A stretch of 64,000 nt of DNA from Leptospirales bacterium (GTDB lineage: Bacteria; Spirochaetota; Leptospiria; Leptospirales; Leptospiraceae). The notes beneath the pieces are model-generated. The model saw only the letters and a program-made list of their open reading frames with translations, did no database searches and had not been told where the DNA came from. The stretch is taken from assembly GCA_013297885.1 (NCBI GenBank), contig JAAFIR010000007.1:78536-142535 (forward strand). Reading direction: 5' to 3'. Position 1 is the stretch's first letter. Each line of letters begins with the position of its first letter. The position numbers and the translations under genes are program-made. Below are positions 46,113 through 54,428 of the stretch, piece after piece.

Positions 46113-47306
46113 TCACTGGCATGAAAGCCCTGAATCTGAATTGGGAGAAATATTATATTTTGAACTTAAGTAGCAAACAACTTGGTTGTGTTCCGCAACA
46201 GTCATTAATCTATTGTAATGAATTATTTCTGCAAAATCCATATTTGCTCCTTCGTTTGTAGTGGCACCGTCAAGAGCAGAGGCAATTGTAATTTGGTTTC
46301 CAATTGAGAAATCAGCAGCAGCTGTAAAGTTTAATACAGTACCTATTACTAAACCATTTATATAAATACTTTCAGAATAACTAAGAGCAGCTAAATTACT
46401 TCTAAAAGATAAAATATTAAATCTACCAAGAAAACTAGAAAATGGAACTAAAATTGGTGAAGCAAAACCAAAATGAGCCCCATGACCAAGTGCAATACTT
46501 GTGGAATCAATATTGATTTTGTTCCACCTAGAAGCTGCTGGAGTGCTTCCAAAAGCAAAAATATGTTGAGACGTAAGAGCTGAAGTTCTAACAACAAGAA
46601 ATGTTGTTTGAGGATATTGTGAAAGTCCATTATTCATTAAAGGACTTTGCCCTTGTGCTCTTGCTAAACAATTTGTATTTGCAGGTGAATTTAGAAATCT
46701 TACGACTGGTCTTGAATTTTGAATGTTGGTTCTAAAACTTCCACCAACTGTACAAGGTGTTGTTACAGATAAATTGTACCCATTTCCACTTTCATCATTC
46801 CAAGTATTTACAATTGAAGCATCAGTTTGGTTTATTGAATCTGATCTTAAAAATAATGCAAGTCCAGTAGGGTTTGGAGAGTTTGATTTTTCTACAGATA
46901 AAATTTCTCTCCCTGAACTCATATATGAAACTCTATAAAATCTAGATGTAGTAGTTGATAAATTGGAATCAGCAAAACTTAAACTAGTTGTACCTCCATT
47001 AGTAATTTCAGTGTCAGAAGCAGTTACACCTGTAGTATCTTTTCGGTAAACTTTATAGGATGTAGCTCCAGATTGTGCCGTCCATGAAATTGAAATTAGT
47101 CTTGGACCAGAAAAAGTATTGATATTAAATTCTTGAGGAGTTGGACTAGGTGCAGGTGTAGGTGTAGGAATTTTTCTTGAATTTAAAATTATATCTGGTA
47201 AAACATAACCAAGAGTATTACAAGTAGAATCTAAAACAGAACATGGAGGGTTCATTTTACAGTGAAAATTTAAAATTGCAAGTATAAATAGGAGAATTAT
47301 TTTCAT
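46113..47306 (-). CDS. Surface lipoprotein with FN3-like and lectin-like domains
   Basis: A 397-residue protein: lipobox 'LFILAILNFHCK', a Pro/Thr linker ('IPTPTPAPSPTPQEF'), a fibronectin-III-like domain at about 68-140 ('LISISWTAQSGATSYKVYRK', 'TSRFYRVSYM'), and a concanavalin-type laminin-G-like domain ('ALFLRSDSINQTDASIVNTW', 'NDESGNGYNLS', 'FAEIIHYNRLMTVAEHNQVV'). The last motif is typical of LamG-like domains of surface proteins. It is probably exposed on the outer surface; the ligand is unknown. Confidence 0.8.
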   Translation of the reverse strand: MKIILLFILAILNFHCKMNPPCSVLDSTCNTLGYVLPDIILNSRKIPTPTPAPSPTPQEFNINTFSGPRLISISWTAQSGATSYKVYRKDTTGVTASDTEITNGGTTSLSFADSNLSTTTSRFYRVSYMSSGREILSVEKSNSPNPTGLALFLRSDSINQTDASIVNTWNDESGNGYNLSVTTPCTVGGSFRTNIQNSRPVVRFLNSPANTNCLARAQGQSPLMNNGLSQYPQTTFLVVRTSALTSQHIFAFGSTPAASRWNKINIDSTSIALGHGAHFGFASPILVPFSSFLGRFNILSFRSNLAALSYSESIYINGLVIGTVLNFTAAADFSIGNQITIASALDGATTNEGANMDFAEIIHYNRLMTVAEHNQVVCYLSSKYNISPNSDSGLSCQ

Positions 47307-47407
47307 GGTAGTTATAAAGTTTCAACTTAATAAATTTGCAATAAAATATTTATATTAAAAAAATTAATTTTGAATAAAAATTAAAATTTCAGTTTTTAAA
47401 AAATTGA

Positions 47408-48199
47408 TCAGGCATATCTCTTGGGTGGCAAATATACTTCAAATAAAATTTCTGGGGTTAGAAAAATAGAATGTGGATTTTGCATTTCTTCTTTAGATAA
47501 TAATTCTAAATTTTCGAATAATCCAAAATATAAATCATTTGCTTTTGCTAAACTTAAATTCATTTCTTCATGCCAAATTGAATATGTTCCAAATTTTTTA
47601 TCAGATCTGTAAAAGTAGCCTGAAAAAGGATGAGTTAAAATCAATTTCATTTCTTCTAAAGTTTTAAATCCGTCCAACTTTTCTATTTTTTTTCCTGTAT
47701 CTGAAATTGAAACTCTCATATCTCCAAAAATAAATTTTGATTTAGTAGAAATTTGATAATCATAGTATCGTTTCTCGATAGTATTGTATTCAAAACTTGT
47801 TTTGTATTTTGCATAATACCAAGGAATTTTAAAAAAAAATTTTGGGATATACACATAAACAGAACCAAGTGTAGTTCCAAAAAACCAAACTGCATGTTGG
47901 TTCGTTTTTTTATCAATTACATAAACTCTGTAATTTGTTTGCATAAACGAAAAAGTTTTTTTTGAAATTTTTGGAAAATAAAAATCAAGGTCTAAAAAAG
48001 GAACAGCTGACATCATCGCCATTTTTTTTCCTTTGATTTCAAATTCAGGAATTTCAAAAAATTCTTCAGGAATATATTTTAATAATCTTTCTTTTGGAAG
48101 TGCATAATTAATTAATGCAAAATGTTTTAAATTGGTTCTAACATCTAGCAAAGATAGATCTTTTTTTCTGTTTAAAACTCTTTCTTGTAAAAGATTCAT
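47408..48199 (-). CDS. DUF2071 family protein
   Basis: A 263-residue protein of the DUF2071 (YqjF-like) group: 'HFALINYALPKERLLKYIPE', 'MMSAVPFLDLDFYFPKI', 'NYRVYVIDKKTNQHAVWFFG' and 'LGSVYVYIPKFFFKIPWYYA'. The biochemical role of the family is not known. Its start overlaps the stop of the DUF1574 gene by four bases, so it belongs to that MBOAT-DUF1574 unit and may modify the same product. Confidence 0.82.
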   Translation of the reverse strand: MNLLQERVLNRKKDLSLLDVRTNLKHFALINYALPKERLLKYIPEEFFEIPEFEIKGKKMAMMSAVPFLDLDFYFPKISKKTFSFMQTNYRVYVIDKKTNQHAVWFFGTTLGSVYVYIPKFFFKIPWYYAKYKTSFEYNTIEKRYYDYQISTKSKFIFGDMRVSISDTGKKIEKLDGFKTLEEMKLILTHPFSGYFYRSDKKFGTYSIWHEEMNLSLAKANDLYFGLFENLELLSKEEMQNPHSIFLTPEILFEVYLPPKRYA

Positions 48200-49320
48200 T
48201 TATTTTTTTGAACATTTAAAATTTTATTAAAAATATAATCAGTATAATCCGGAAAACATTTAGAGGACATATGTGAAGCATCAGTAAAATAGCTACAAGA
48301 ATATTCTTTGTCTTCATTCATATTAAATAATTTTGTTTTTGTATCCTTTGCAATTTGTTTTAATACAGGATAAAATATTGAATAAGCAGTGATTGATTTT
48401 TTTTCTGGATTTGGTACTGCTTGTCTAGTTTTAATATTTTCATAATATGGATTTGCAACTTTCACTACAATACTACCATAATTTAATTTCATTTCATTTA
48501 AGGTGCGAAAATTATCTTTTTGGAATTCTAACATATTTTGATTAAATCGAAAACCATCAATATAAGAATAATAATCTCCATTAGAAAAACGAGCTACAAC
48601 TTCATCAGAAGAAATTCTATTTGCTGAAAAATCTGATGAAGCTGATCCTCTTTCGAGAGTTAATTTCTCGGTTACATCTTTTCTCCAAACTCGATAGTGA
48701 ACTGCAATTTCGGAATTATTTTTTAACCTTTGGAGAATTGTGTCTAATTTGGGTCGATATTGATAAGTTTTAAAAAGCCCTTTTGCAATAAAATTGCTAA
48801 TTTCTTTTGCAGAGTATCTTGAGAAATATTTCAATATAAAAGGAAAATCAAGTCCGTTAATTAATACTTCGTCTATTTTAATTTTTGCATCTAAATTAAA
48901 TGCTTCAATAGAAGAATCAACTAAAACAAAATCAGGTCGAACATTTTCTTTTAGAAATTTTTCTAACCAATAAAAAAAATAATCTGGAGTTCCCCCTGGC
49001 ACTGAAAAATTAAACAATAACCAGTCAGGATAATTTTCTTCAATGTATTTATTATTAAATAACAATGCTCTGGAACTTCCAAAATAAACTAAAACTTTTT
49101 TTCGATCAGACTTTTTTAAATAATCTTTTAGTTCTTCAAAAAGAATTGGTTTGTGAAAATAATTAATCTCAGAAACAGTTTTAGTAAAATAAGTTTGAAT
49201 ATATTCAAGCATCATTATTCTATCCAAAATAATTGAGATTATAAAAATCAAAAAAGGAATAAGCAAAAATTTATTTTTTATCATATTAAAAGGTGGTATA
49301 AATAAAACCATCTCCTTCAT
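48196..49320 (-). CDS. DUF1574 / SGNH-like envelope protein, copy 2
   Basis: A 374-residue protein with an N-terminal membrane helix ('FLLIPFLIFIISIILDRIMM') and a periplasmic SGNH-like domain: 'VLVYFGSSRALLFNNKYIEE' carries the candidate nucleophile Ser, 'WLLFNFSVPGGTPDYFFYW' follows and 'YFTDASHMSSKCFPDYTDYI' supplies D-x-x-H. It overlaps the end of an MBOAT gene by 35 bases, the usual pairing of an acyl exporter with a periplasmic acyl-transferase, as in alginate or peptidoglycan O-acetylation (analogy). Confidence 0.75.
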   Translation of the reverse strand: MKEMVLFIPPFNMIKNKFLLIPFLIFIISIILDRIMMLEYIQTYFTKTVSEINYFHKPILFEELKDYLKKSDRKKVLVYFGSSRALLFNNKYIEENYPDWLLFNFSVPGGTPDYFFYWLEKFLKENVRPDFVLVDSSIEAFNLDAKIKIDEVLINGLDFPFILKYFSRYSAKEISNFIAKGLFKTYQYRPKLDTILQRLKNNSEIAVHYRVWRKDVTEKLTLERGSASSDFSANRISSDEVVARFSNGDYYSYIDGFRFNQNMLEFQKDNFRTLNEMKLNYGSIVVKVANPYYENIKTRQAVPNPEKKSITAYSIFYPVLKQIAKDTKTKLFNMNEDKEYSCSYFTDASHMSSKCFPDYTDYIFNKILNVQKNK

Positions 49321-50767
49321 TTGATAAAGTTGTTAATAGAAAAACTGTAATCACACCTAACACTATAACTAAAGGAAATTTATATTTTTCGAATTTTTTA
49401 AAAAATTCTGGTTTATATTGAAAGTAGTGAAAAATTAAAAATGCAATATACATATAAACTGCTGACTCAAAATTTTTAAAACCTGACATCAAAAAAGATT
49501 TTTCAGTTTGAATTAATTCAACCCCTCTTAATACCCAAGAGTCGCCACTTGCAATTAAAATATTTCTTAAGAACTCGGAGCTATTTGTAAAAATTCCTTT
49601 AAACAAATCAAACATTAATTCTGTGTTATTTGACCTAAACATCAAAACAGAAATTGCCATTAAAATATGAACAACAAAAGATTTTAAAATTAAAACAAAA
49701 ATATTTTTGCTTAATTCTCTATCTCCTCTCCATTTTTCATAAATTCTTTCTATACTCAAAACTGCTCCGAGATAAAAACCCCAAAACAAAAATGTATAAT
49801 CAGAACCATGCCAAAGTCCACCAAGAGTCATTGTGATGATTAAATTTAGATAAGTTCTAAACACACCAAGTCTTGAGCCACCTAGAGGAATATAAATGTA
49901 CTCCATTAACCAACTAGACAATGTTACATGCCATCGTTTCCAAAATTCTTTCACTGATGTTGAAAAAAATGGTCCAAAAAAATTTTCTGGAATTTCAAAA
50001 CCAACAAAATAAGCAATTGATCTTGCCATATCAGTTAATCCAGAAAAATCTCCATACAATTGAATTGTATATAAGATTCCTGAAACAAATAATGTTATTG
50101 AATTAAATTCAGATGGGTTAGCAAATATTGGATTGATGATTGTGGACATTGGGTCTGCAATAAGAATTTTTTTTACAAGACCTGACATCATCAAAAAACA
50201 TGCTTTATAAATTTTATCTTTTTCAGGTTCAGTAATTTTTAAGTTTGGAGCAAACTCTTTAAATCGCATAATTGGTCCAGCTACTAAAACAGGAAAAAAT
50301 AAAACATATAAAAAATAATTTTTATAACTAACTAATTCAGATTTTACTTCTTCTCGATGAGTATCAATTGCAAATGAAATCATTTGAAATGAATAAAAAC
50401 TAATAGCAAGAGGTAGAACAATTTTAAAAAGTTCACCTTGGCTTGCTTGTTCAAAAAATTTGTAATGTGTCAAATCAAATAAAAATTTTGTAAAAAAATA
50501 AAAATATTTAAAAAATCCTAAATTGAATAAATTAAAAATTACAGCAAGTTTTACAAAAACTTTTTTTCCATCATGAATTTTTTTGTATAAATAGTAATTA
50601 ATTGAAATGACTAAACTAAAATGAATTAAAAAAGGAATTGAATTGTAAGCATAAAAAAGAATTCCAAAAAAAATAAGAAGAGCATGTCTAAATCTAAAAG
50701 GCACATTCCAGTATATGGAATATAAAAGTGTAAAAAATAAAAAAAATGGAATCGAGTTAAAAAACAT
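49286..50767 (-). CDS. MBOAT O-acyltransferase, copy 2
   Basis: A 493-residue multi-pass protein of the AlgI/DltB branch: 'FFPVLVAGPIMRFKEFAPNL', 'YGDFSGLTDMARSIAYFVGF', 'FWKRWHVTLSSWLMEYIYIP' and the catalytic His in 'TLGGLWHGSDYTFLFWGFYL'. It is clearly paralogous to the copy at 16297. It is followed, with overlap, by the DUF1574 partner and DUF2071, and preceded by nrnA with 2 bases between. The acceptor is unknown; the nearby rhamnose genes hint at a surface polysaccharide. Confidence 0.93.
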   Translation of the reverse strand: MFFNSIPFFLFFTLLYSIYWNVPFRFRHALLIFFGILFYAYNSIPFLIHFSLVISINYYLYKKIHDGKKVFVKLAVIFNLFNLGFFKYFYFFTKFLFDLTHYKFFEQASQGELFKIVLPLAISFYSFQMISFAIDTHREEVKSELVSYKNYFLYVLFFPVLVAGPIMRFKEFAPNLKITEPEKDKIYKACFLMMSGLVKKILIADPMSTIINPIFANPSEFNSITLFVSGILYTIQLYGDFSGLTDMARSIAYFVGFEIPENFFGPFFSTSVKEFWKRWHVTLSSWLMEYIYIPLGGSRLGVFRTYLNLIITMTLGGLWHGSDYTFLFWGFYLGAVLSIERIYEKWRGDRELSKNIFVLILKSFVVHILMAISVLMFRSNNTELMFDLFKGIFTNSSEFLRNILIASGDSWVLRGVELIQTEKSFLMSGFKNFESAVYMYIAFLIFHYFQYKPEFFKKFEKYKFPLVIVLGVITVFLLTTLSNEGDGFIYTTF

Positions 50768-50769
50768 GT

Positions 50770-51783
50770 TTAGTCTTTTTGGATGCGGACTAGTGAATAC
50801 AATTCACTTAAAACTTCTGCTTTAACTGTTTTTAATTTTCCTTTAATCATTGCACCACTGGCATTTTTGTGTCCACCACCACCAAATTTTTTTGCAATAG
50901 CACATATATCATAGTTGCCTTTTGAGCGAAGAGAAATCTTAACTTGTTCATTATCAAATTCTGTAAATGATACAGAAACTTTAATTGATTTTGGTCCAAG
51001 AAATTCACTTACAATTCCATCAAGTGGATTTGCAATATAATTGTATTTACCTAACATCTCTTTTGTAATTTCTAAACTTACTAATTTTTCTTTTTCGTGA
51101 ATTTCTACATTTGAATATATATCGCGTTTTAATAATAAAACATTTGTTGGAAAGTCTTCATATAATTTTCTAACTAAATCTTCAGGAACAAAATTTAATT
51201 CTAAAAGTTTAGATGCAATTTGATGTGTTCTTGGTCTAGTTTTTGAGTATTTAAATTGGCCAGTGTCCATTACAATTCCCAAATAAATTGCAACAGCAGT
51301 GTTGTAATCAATTGGAAAACCAGAAAGTTCGATTAATTCATAAATGATTTCACATGTTGAACCAATTTCTGGAAAGAAAAAAAGTCCTTCAAATGGTTCA
51401 ATATTATCGTGATGATCAATAATGATTAAATTTGATTTATCTGGTTTTATAAATTTTACAACTTCACCGATTCTTGGAATATCTGAATTATCAACTATGA
51501 TGACAGTTTTGTTTTGGTCAAAGGTTTGAAGAGAAGTTTCACTAATATGTGTGACTCTCATATTAACATCTATAAATTCATATTTTTCAGGAATTTTATC
51601 TGGATTTAAAATTGTGTGATTTTTTTTTAGTTGAGATAATAAAAAACTCAATGCAAGTTCAGAGCCAATTCCATCTGGATCACAACCTTTATGTGTTGTT
51701 AAAATAAAATCGTTTTTTGATTTTAATAAATCAAAAATTTTTTGAAACTCTTTGCTTCTGTCTATTGACTTTGCAGCACTCAA
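50770..51783 (-). CDS. DHH/DHHA1 phosphoesterase (NrnA-like)
   Basis: A 337-residue bifunctional oligoribonuclease / pAp phosphatase type protein. DHH motifs are 'THKGCDPDGIGSELALS', 'VIIVDNSDIPRIG' and 'LIIIDHHDNIEPF'; 'VMDTGQFKYSKTRPRTHQIA' follows; the DHHA1 substrate domain ends with 'FGGGGHKNASGAMIKG'. NrnA degrades nano-RNAs and recycles pAp; a cyclic-dinucleotide (pApA) role is also known in this family and would link it to pgpH nearby. It lies 1 base after the NYN gene. Confidence 0.9.
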   Translation of the reverse strand: MSAAKSIDRSKEFQKIFDLLKSKNDFILTTHKGCDPDGIGSELALSFLLSQLKKNHTILNPDKIPEKYEFIDVNMRVTHISETSLQTFDQNKTVIIVDNSDIPRIGEVVKFIKPDKSNLIIIDHHDNIEPFEGLFFFPEIGSTCEIIYELIELSGFPIDYNTAVAIYLGIVMDTGQFKYSKTRPRTHQIASKLLELNFVPEDLVRKLYEDFPTNVLLLKRDIYSNVEIHEKEKLVSLEITKEMLGKYNYIANPLDGIVSEFLGPKSIKVSVSFTEFDNEQVKISLRSKGNYDICAIAKKFGGGGHKNASGAMIKGKLKTVKAEVLSELYSLVRIQKD

Positions 51784-51784
51784 T

Positions 51785-52282
51785 TTACTTTCCTTTCTTG
51801 GAGAATAATTTTTTCCAATACTCTAATTCAGATTCACTAAGTTTGACATCTATTTCTTTCTCGTCCACATCTTTTTCTGGCTCACGAAAAATACTTTCTA
51901 CATATTTTGCAAAGTCTTCAGATTTTTGGCTTTTGGCTGAATACCTTTTACAAAATCCTATCAAATCATTATCAGAGCTTACCACTGTTAAATGAGATGG
52001 ATTATAATTTGTTTTTATAAATTGTTTAATATAAAAATCTGCAGTATAATCATGACTAAAATGAATTTTCATTTTTCCAAAACTATCTTCAATAATTGGA
52101 TTTCCTGTTCCTTTTTTTCCATCAAAAAAAACATAAATAGTTTGATTCTTTTTTTTAACCATAAACTTATCTAAGACTTGAAGTAAACCTTCTCGAGCAG
52201 AATCTAATTTTGAATTGTACATCATTTCTTCTAATTCAGGAAATTTATAAATTAGATTAAAACCATCTATCACATAAATCAT
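51785..52282 (-). CDS. NYN-domain (YacP-like) ribonuclease
   Basis: A 165-residue PIN-like nuclease. Acidic residues lie in 'MIYVIDGFNLIYKFPEL' (Asp), 'YVFFDGKKGTG', 'HDYTADFYIKQFI' and 'LTVVSSDNDLIGFCKRY', the NYN_YacP pattern. Relatives cleave mRNA on the ribosome. All four acidic positions are present, so it is likely active. It is followed closely by the nrnA-like gene, suggesting an RNA-decay unit, and preceded by rfbC with 5 bases between. Confidence 0.87.
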   Translation of the reverse strand: MIYVIDGFNLIYKFPELEEMMYNSKLDSAREGLLQVLDKFMVKKKNQTIYVFFDGKKGTGNPIIEDSFGKMKIHFSHDYTADFYIKQFIKTNYNPSHLTVVSSDNDLIGFCKRYSAKSQKSEDFAKYVESIFREPEKDVDEKEIDVKLSESELEYWKKLFSKKGK

Positions 52283-52287
52283 TTCTT

Positions 52288-52836
52288 TTAAGGAAAAATA
52301 TTCAATGACTCAGCTAGCAATGGAAGCTTCAAATCTTTAGGCGACAAAATAGGGTTTTGAACCATCCAATCAATTAAAAGTGTTGGATCTGACCATAAAA
52401 TTCCACCCTCAGAAGCTGGGCTATATAAATTGTCAACTTTGTATAAAAATTCGGTGTCTGGTTTTAAAACCAAATAGCCGTGTGCAAATCCACGTGGAAT
52501 CATAAGTTGTCTAAAATTCCCACCTGTAAGTTCTACACCAAACCATTTTTGAAAAGTCTTGGAACTTTGTCTGAGGTCTACAACTACATCATAAACAGCA
52601 CCTTTAGTAACACGCACAAGTTTTGCTTGGTCAAATGGTGGTTTTTGAAAATGTAGCCCTCTTAATACTTGTGTATCTCTAGACATTGCATGATTGTCTT
52701 GGATAAATTTATAATTGAGTCCAATTTCAGACAATGTTTTTTCAGAGTGACTTTCATAAAAAAATCCTCTGTCGTCTTTAAATACTTTTGGCTCAAGCAC
52801 ATAAAGCCCTTCAAATTCAGTTTCTATTTTGTTCAT
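52288..52836 (-). CDS. rfbC: dTDP-4-dehydrorhamnose 3,5-epimerase
   Basis: A 182-residue cupin enzyme of dTDP-L-rhamnose synthesis. '[20 protein letters not shown]', '[20 protein letters not shown]' (catalytic His), '[18 protein letters not shown]' and '[20 protein letters not shown]' are all diagnostic. Its start overlaps the end of rfbA by 20 bases. rfbB and rfbD are not in this window. Confidence 0.96.
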   Translation of the reverse strand: MNKIETEFEGLYVLEPKVFKDDRGFFYESHSEKTLSEIGLNYKFIQDNHAMSRDTQVLRGLHFQKPPFDQAKLVRVTKGAVYDVVVDLRQSSKTFQKWFGVELTGGNFRQLMIPRGFAHGYLVLKPDTEFLYKVDNLYSPASEGGILWSDPTLLIDWMVQNPILSPKDLKLPLLAESLNIFP

Positions 52837-53695
52837 TTGCTAACCTAATTAAATATTGTCCATAACCATTTTTTTTCATTGGCTCAGCGAGTTTTAATAA
52901 TTGATCTTTTGAAATATATTTTTTTCTGTATACAATTTCTTCAAGACAACCCACTTTTAAACCTTGCCTGTTTTCAATCACTTCTATAAATTGAGATGCT
53001 TCCAAAAGTGAATTATGTGTTCCAGTATCAAACCAAGCAATTCCTCGCCCAAGTAAATTTACAGATAGTTCTTTTTTTTCTAAATAAACTTTATTCAAAT
53101 CCGTAATTTCCAATTCTCCTCTTGGAGAAGGTTTTAAATTTTTTGCATATTCTACAACTTTGTTATCATAAAAATAAAGTCCGGGAATTGAATAATTTGA
53201 TTTTGGTTTAGTTGGTTTTTCCTCAATACCCAATACTTTTCCATTATCATCAAATTCTACAACACCGTATCGTTCAGGATCATTTACATAATATCCAAAA
53301 ATACTTGCACCGTTTTTAATTTTTGTTGCTTCGACTAAATTTTCAATCATCCCATGACCGTAAAAAATATTATCTCCTAAGATAAGACAAGAAGAATCAT
53401 TTCCAATAAATTTTTCACCGATGATAAAAGCTTGTGCTAGTCCATCAGGAGAAGGTTGAACAGCGTATTCCAATTTGATTCCAAGATCAGATCCATCTCC
53501 AAGAAGAGAATGGAAAAGTGGACTATCATGTGGAGTAGAAATAATTAAAATTTCTTTAATGCCAGCAAGAAGCAGAGTTGAGAGTGGATAATAAATCATT
53601 GGCTTATCATAAATTGGCATGAGTTGTTTGCTCACTACTTTAGTGACTGGATAAAGCCTTGTACCAGAACCACCTGCTAAAATTATACCTTTCAT
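52817..53695 (-). CDS. rfbA: Glucose-1-phosphate thymidylyltransferase
   Basis: 292 residues from the ATG at 53695, which gives the standard start '[20 protein letters not shown]'; a longer frame from 53731 adds residues not found in the family. '[20 protein letters not shown]', '[10 protein letters not shown]', '[20 protein letters not shown]' and '[15 protein letters not shown]' are conserved. It makes dTDP-glucose, the first step to dTDP-rhamnose for surface polysaccharide. It overlaps rfbC. Confidence 0.96.
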   Translation of the reverse strand: MKGIILAGGSGTRLYPVTKVVSKQLMPIYDKPMIYYPLSTLLLAGIKEILIISTPHDSPLFHSLLGDGSDLGIKLEYAVQPSPDGLAQAFIIGEKFIGNDSSCLILGDNIFYGHGMIENLVEATKIKNGASIFGYYVNDPERYGVVEFDDNGKVLGIEEKPTKPKSNYSIPGLYFYDNKVVEYAKNLKPSPRGELEITDLNKVYLEKKELSVNLLGRGIAWFDTGTHNSLLEASQFIEVIENRQGLKVGCLEEIVYRKKYISKDQLLKLAEPMKKNGYGQYLIRLANEQNRN

Positions 53696-53784
53696 AGAAC
53701 AACATAAACTTGGCTCATTAAAATTTAACAAGTTTTATTTTTTGATATTAAAATTAAAATTTTTTCAAGTCAAACAATCATTTT

Positions 53785-53862
53785 GGGCGAGCCCCTTTCG
53801 GGTCAGGCTGCTTCGGGCTTTGGTCGCAGTAGCGACTCTTCGACCCTACACATCCTTCTCGC
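53785..53862 (+). repeat. Dispersed repeat, copy G (short, GC-richer stems)
   Basis: TTTTGGGCGAG, stem 1 CCC-CTTTC-GGG, TCAGGCTGCTTCGGGCTTTG, stem 2 GGTCGCAGTAGCGACT-type, then CTACACATCCTTCTCGC. It is between divergent genes (rfbA and a small lipoprotein). Confidence 0.65.
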
Positions 53863-54217
53863 TTTAATTTATTTGCATCCTTTGACTTTTCTATTAAATC
53901 ATTCATCTCACTTAAAAGTTGTTTTTTATTGTTTTAAAAAAAAACGTACAGATTTGTTTTTTTTAGAATTAAAAATTAAAAAATATATAAACTTTTATCA
54001 TAAGTTTTAAAAAACATTCTCATTAACTCTCCTTAAGCATTCCGTACTGATCAGAAGTCTTTGTGCACACCTAATGAGGGGTTTGTTGCAGCAGGCTTCA
54101 GGATTTGTCAGGAAATAATAATTTTTTTTACATGAGTTATGGGATTAAGTTGGTTGAAACTTAACTAACGAGATGGACTTTTGATTAGAAAATAAAAAAA
54201 TCTTGGAAACCCAATAA
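53863..54217. other. Non-coding gap, no feature recognised
   Basis: AT-rich except 54030-54110, which is locally less AT-rich (CATTCCGTACTGATCAGAAG through GCAGGCTTCAGG) and could hold a small RNA or a relic; I see no coding frame, promoter or clear hairpin to support either. Confidence 0.3.
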
Positions 54218-54424
54218 ATGAATAAAAAAATTTTTACTATATTAACAATACTTATAATTAGTTGCAAAGTTGAAACTGCTGAAGATCTTCGGAGAGAAAA
54301 AGATAGGAAAAATTTTTACATAACTTATTATTCTGGGGAGCTCAGAAATCAAAATAAGTCAGGATGTAAAGTTTCTACAAGAGGTGGAAGAACAGATGAA
54401 ATGATTACAAACAAGTCTTTGTAA
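54218..54424 (+). CDS. Small putative lipoprotein
   Basis: A 68-residue frame with a plausible lipoprotein signal, 'IFTILTILIISCKVETAEDL' (lipobox L-I-I-S-C), and a 50-residue charged mature part 'RREKDRKNFYITYYSGELRN', 'GCKVSTRGGRTDE'. No family recognised. It converges on pgpH with a 4-base gap. It lacks a strong ribosome site, so it may not be expressed. Confidence 0.5.
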   Translation: MNKKIFTILTILIISCKVETAEDLRREKDRKNFYITYYSGELRNQNKSGCKVSTRGGRTDEMITNKSL

Positions 54425-54428
54425 TATT

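Noticed and set aside
53696..53731. Longer start for rfbA at 53731
   Set aside because: The additional 12 residues are not family-like; the ATG at 53695 gives the canonical '[13 protein letters not shown]'.
54030..54110. Less AT-rich patch considered as a small RNA gene
   Set aside because: No promoter, terminator or stable hairpin could be identified by eye.
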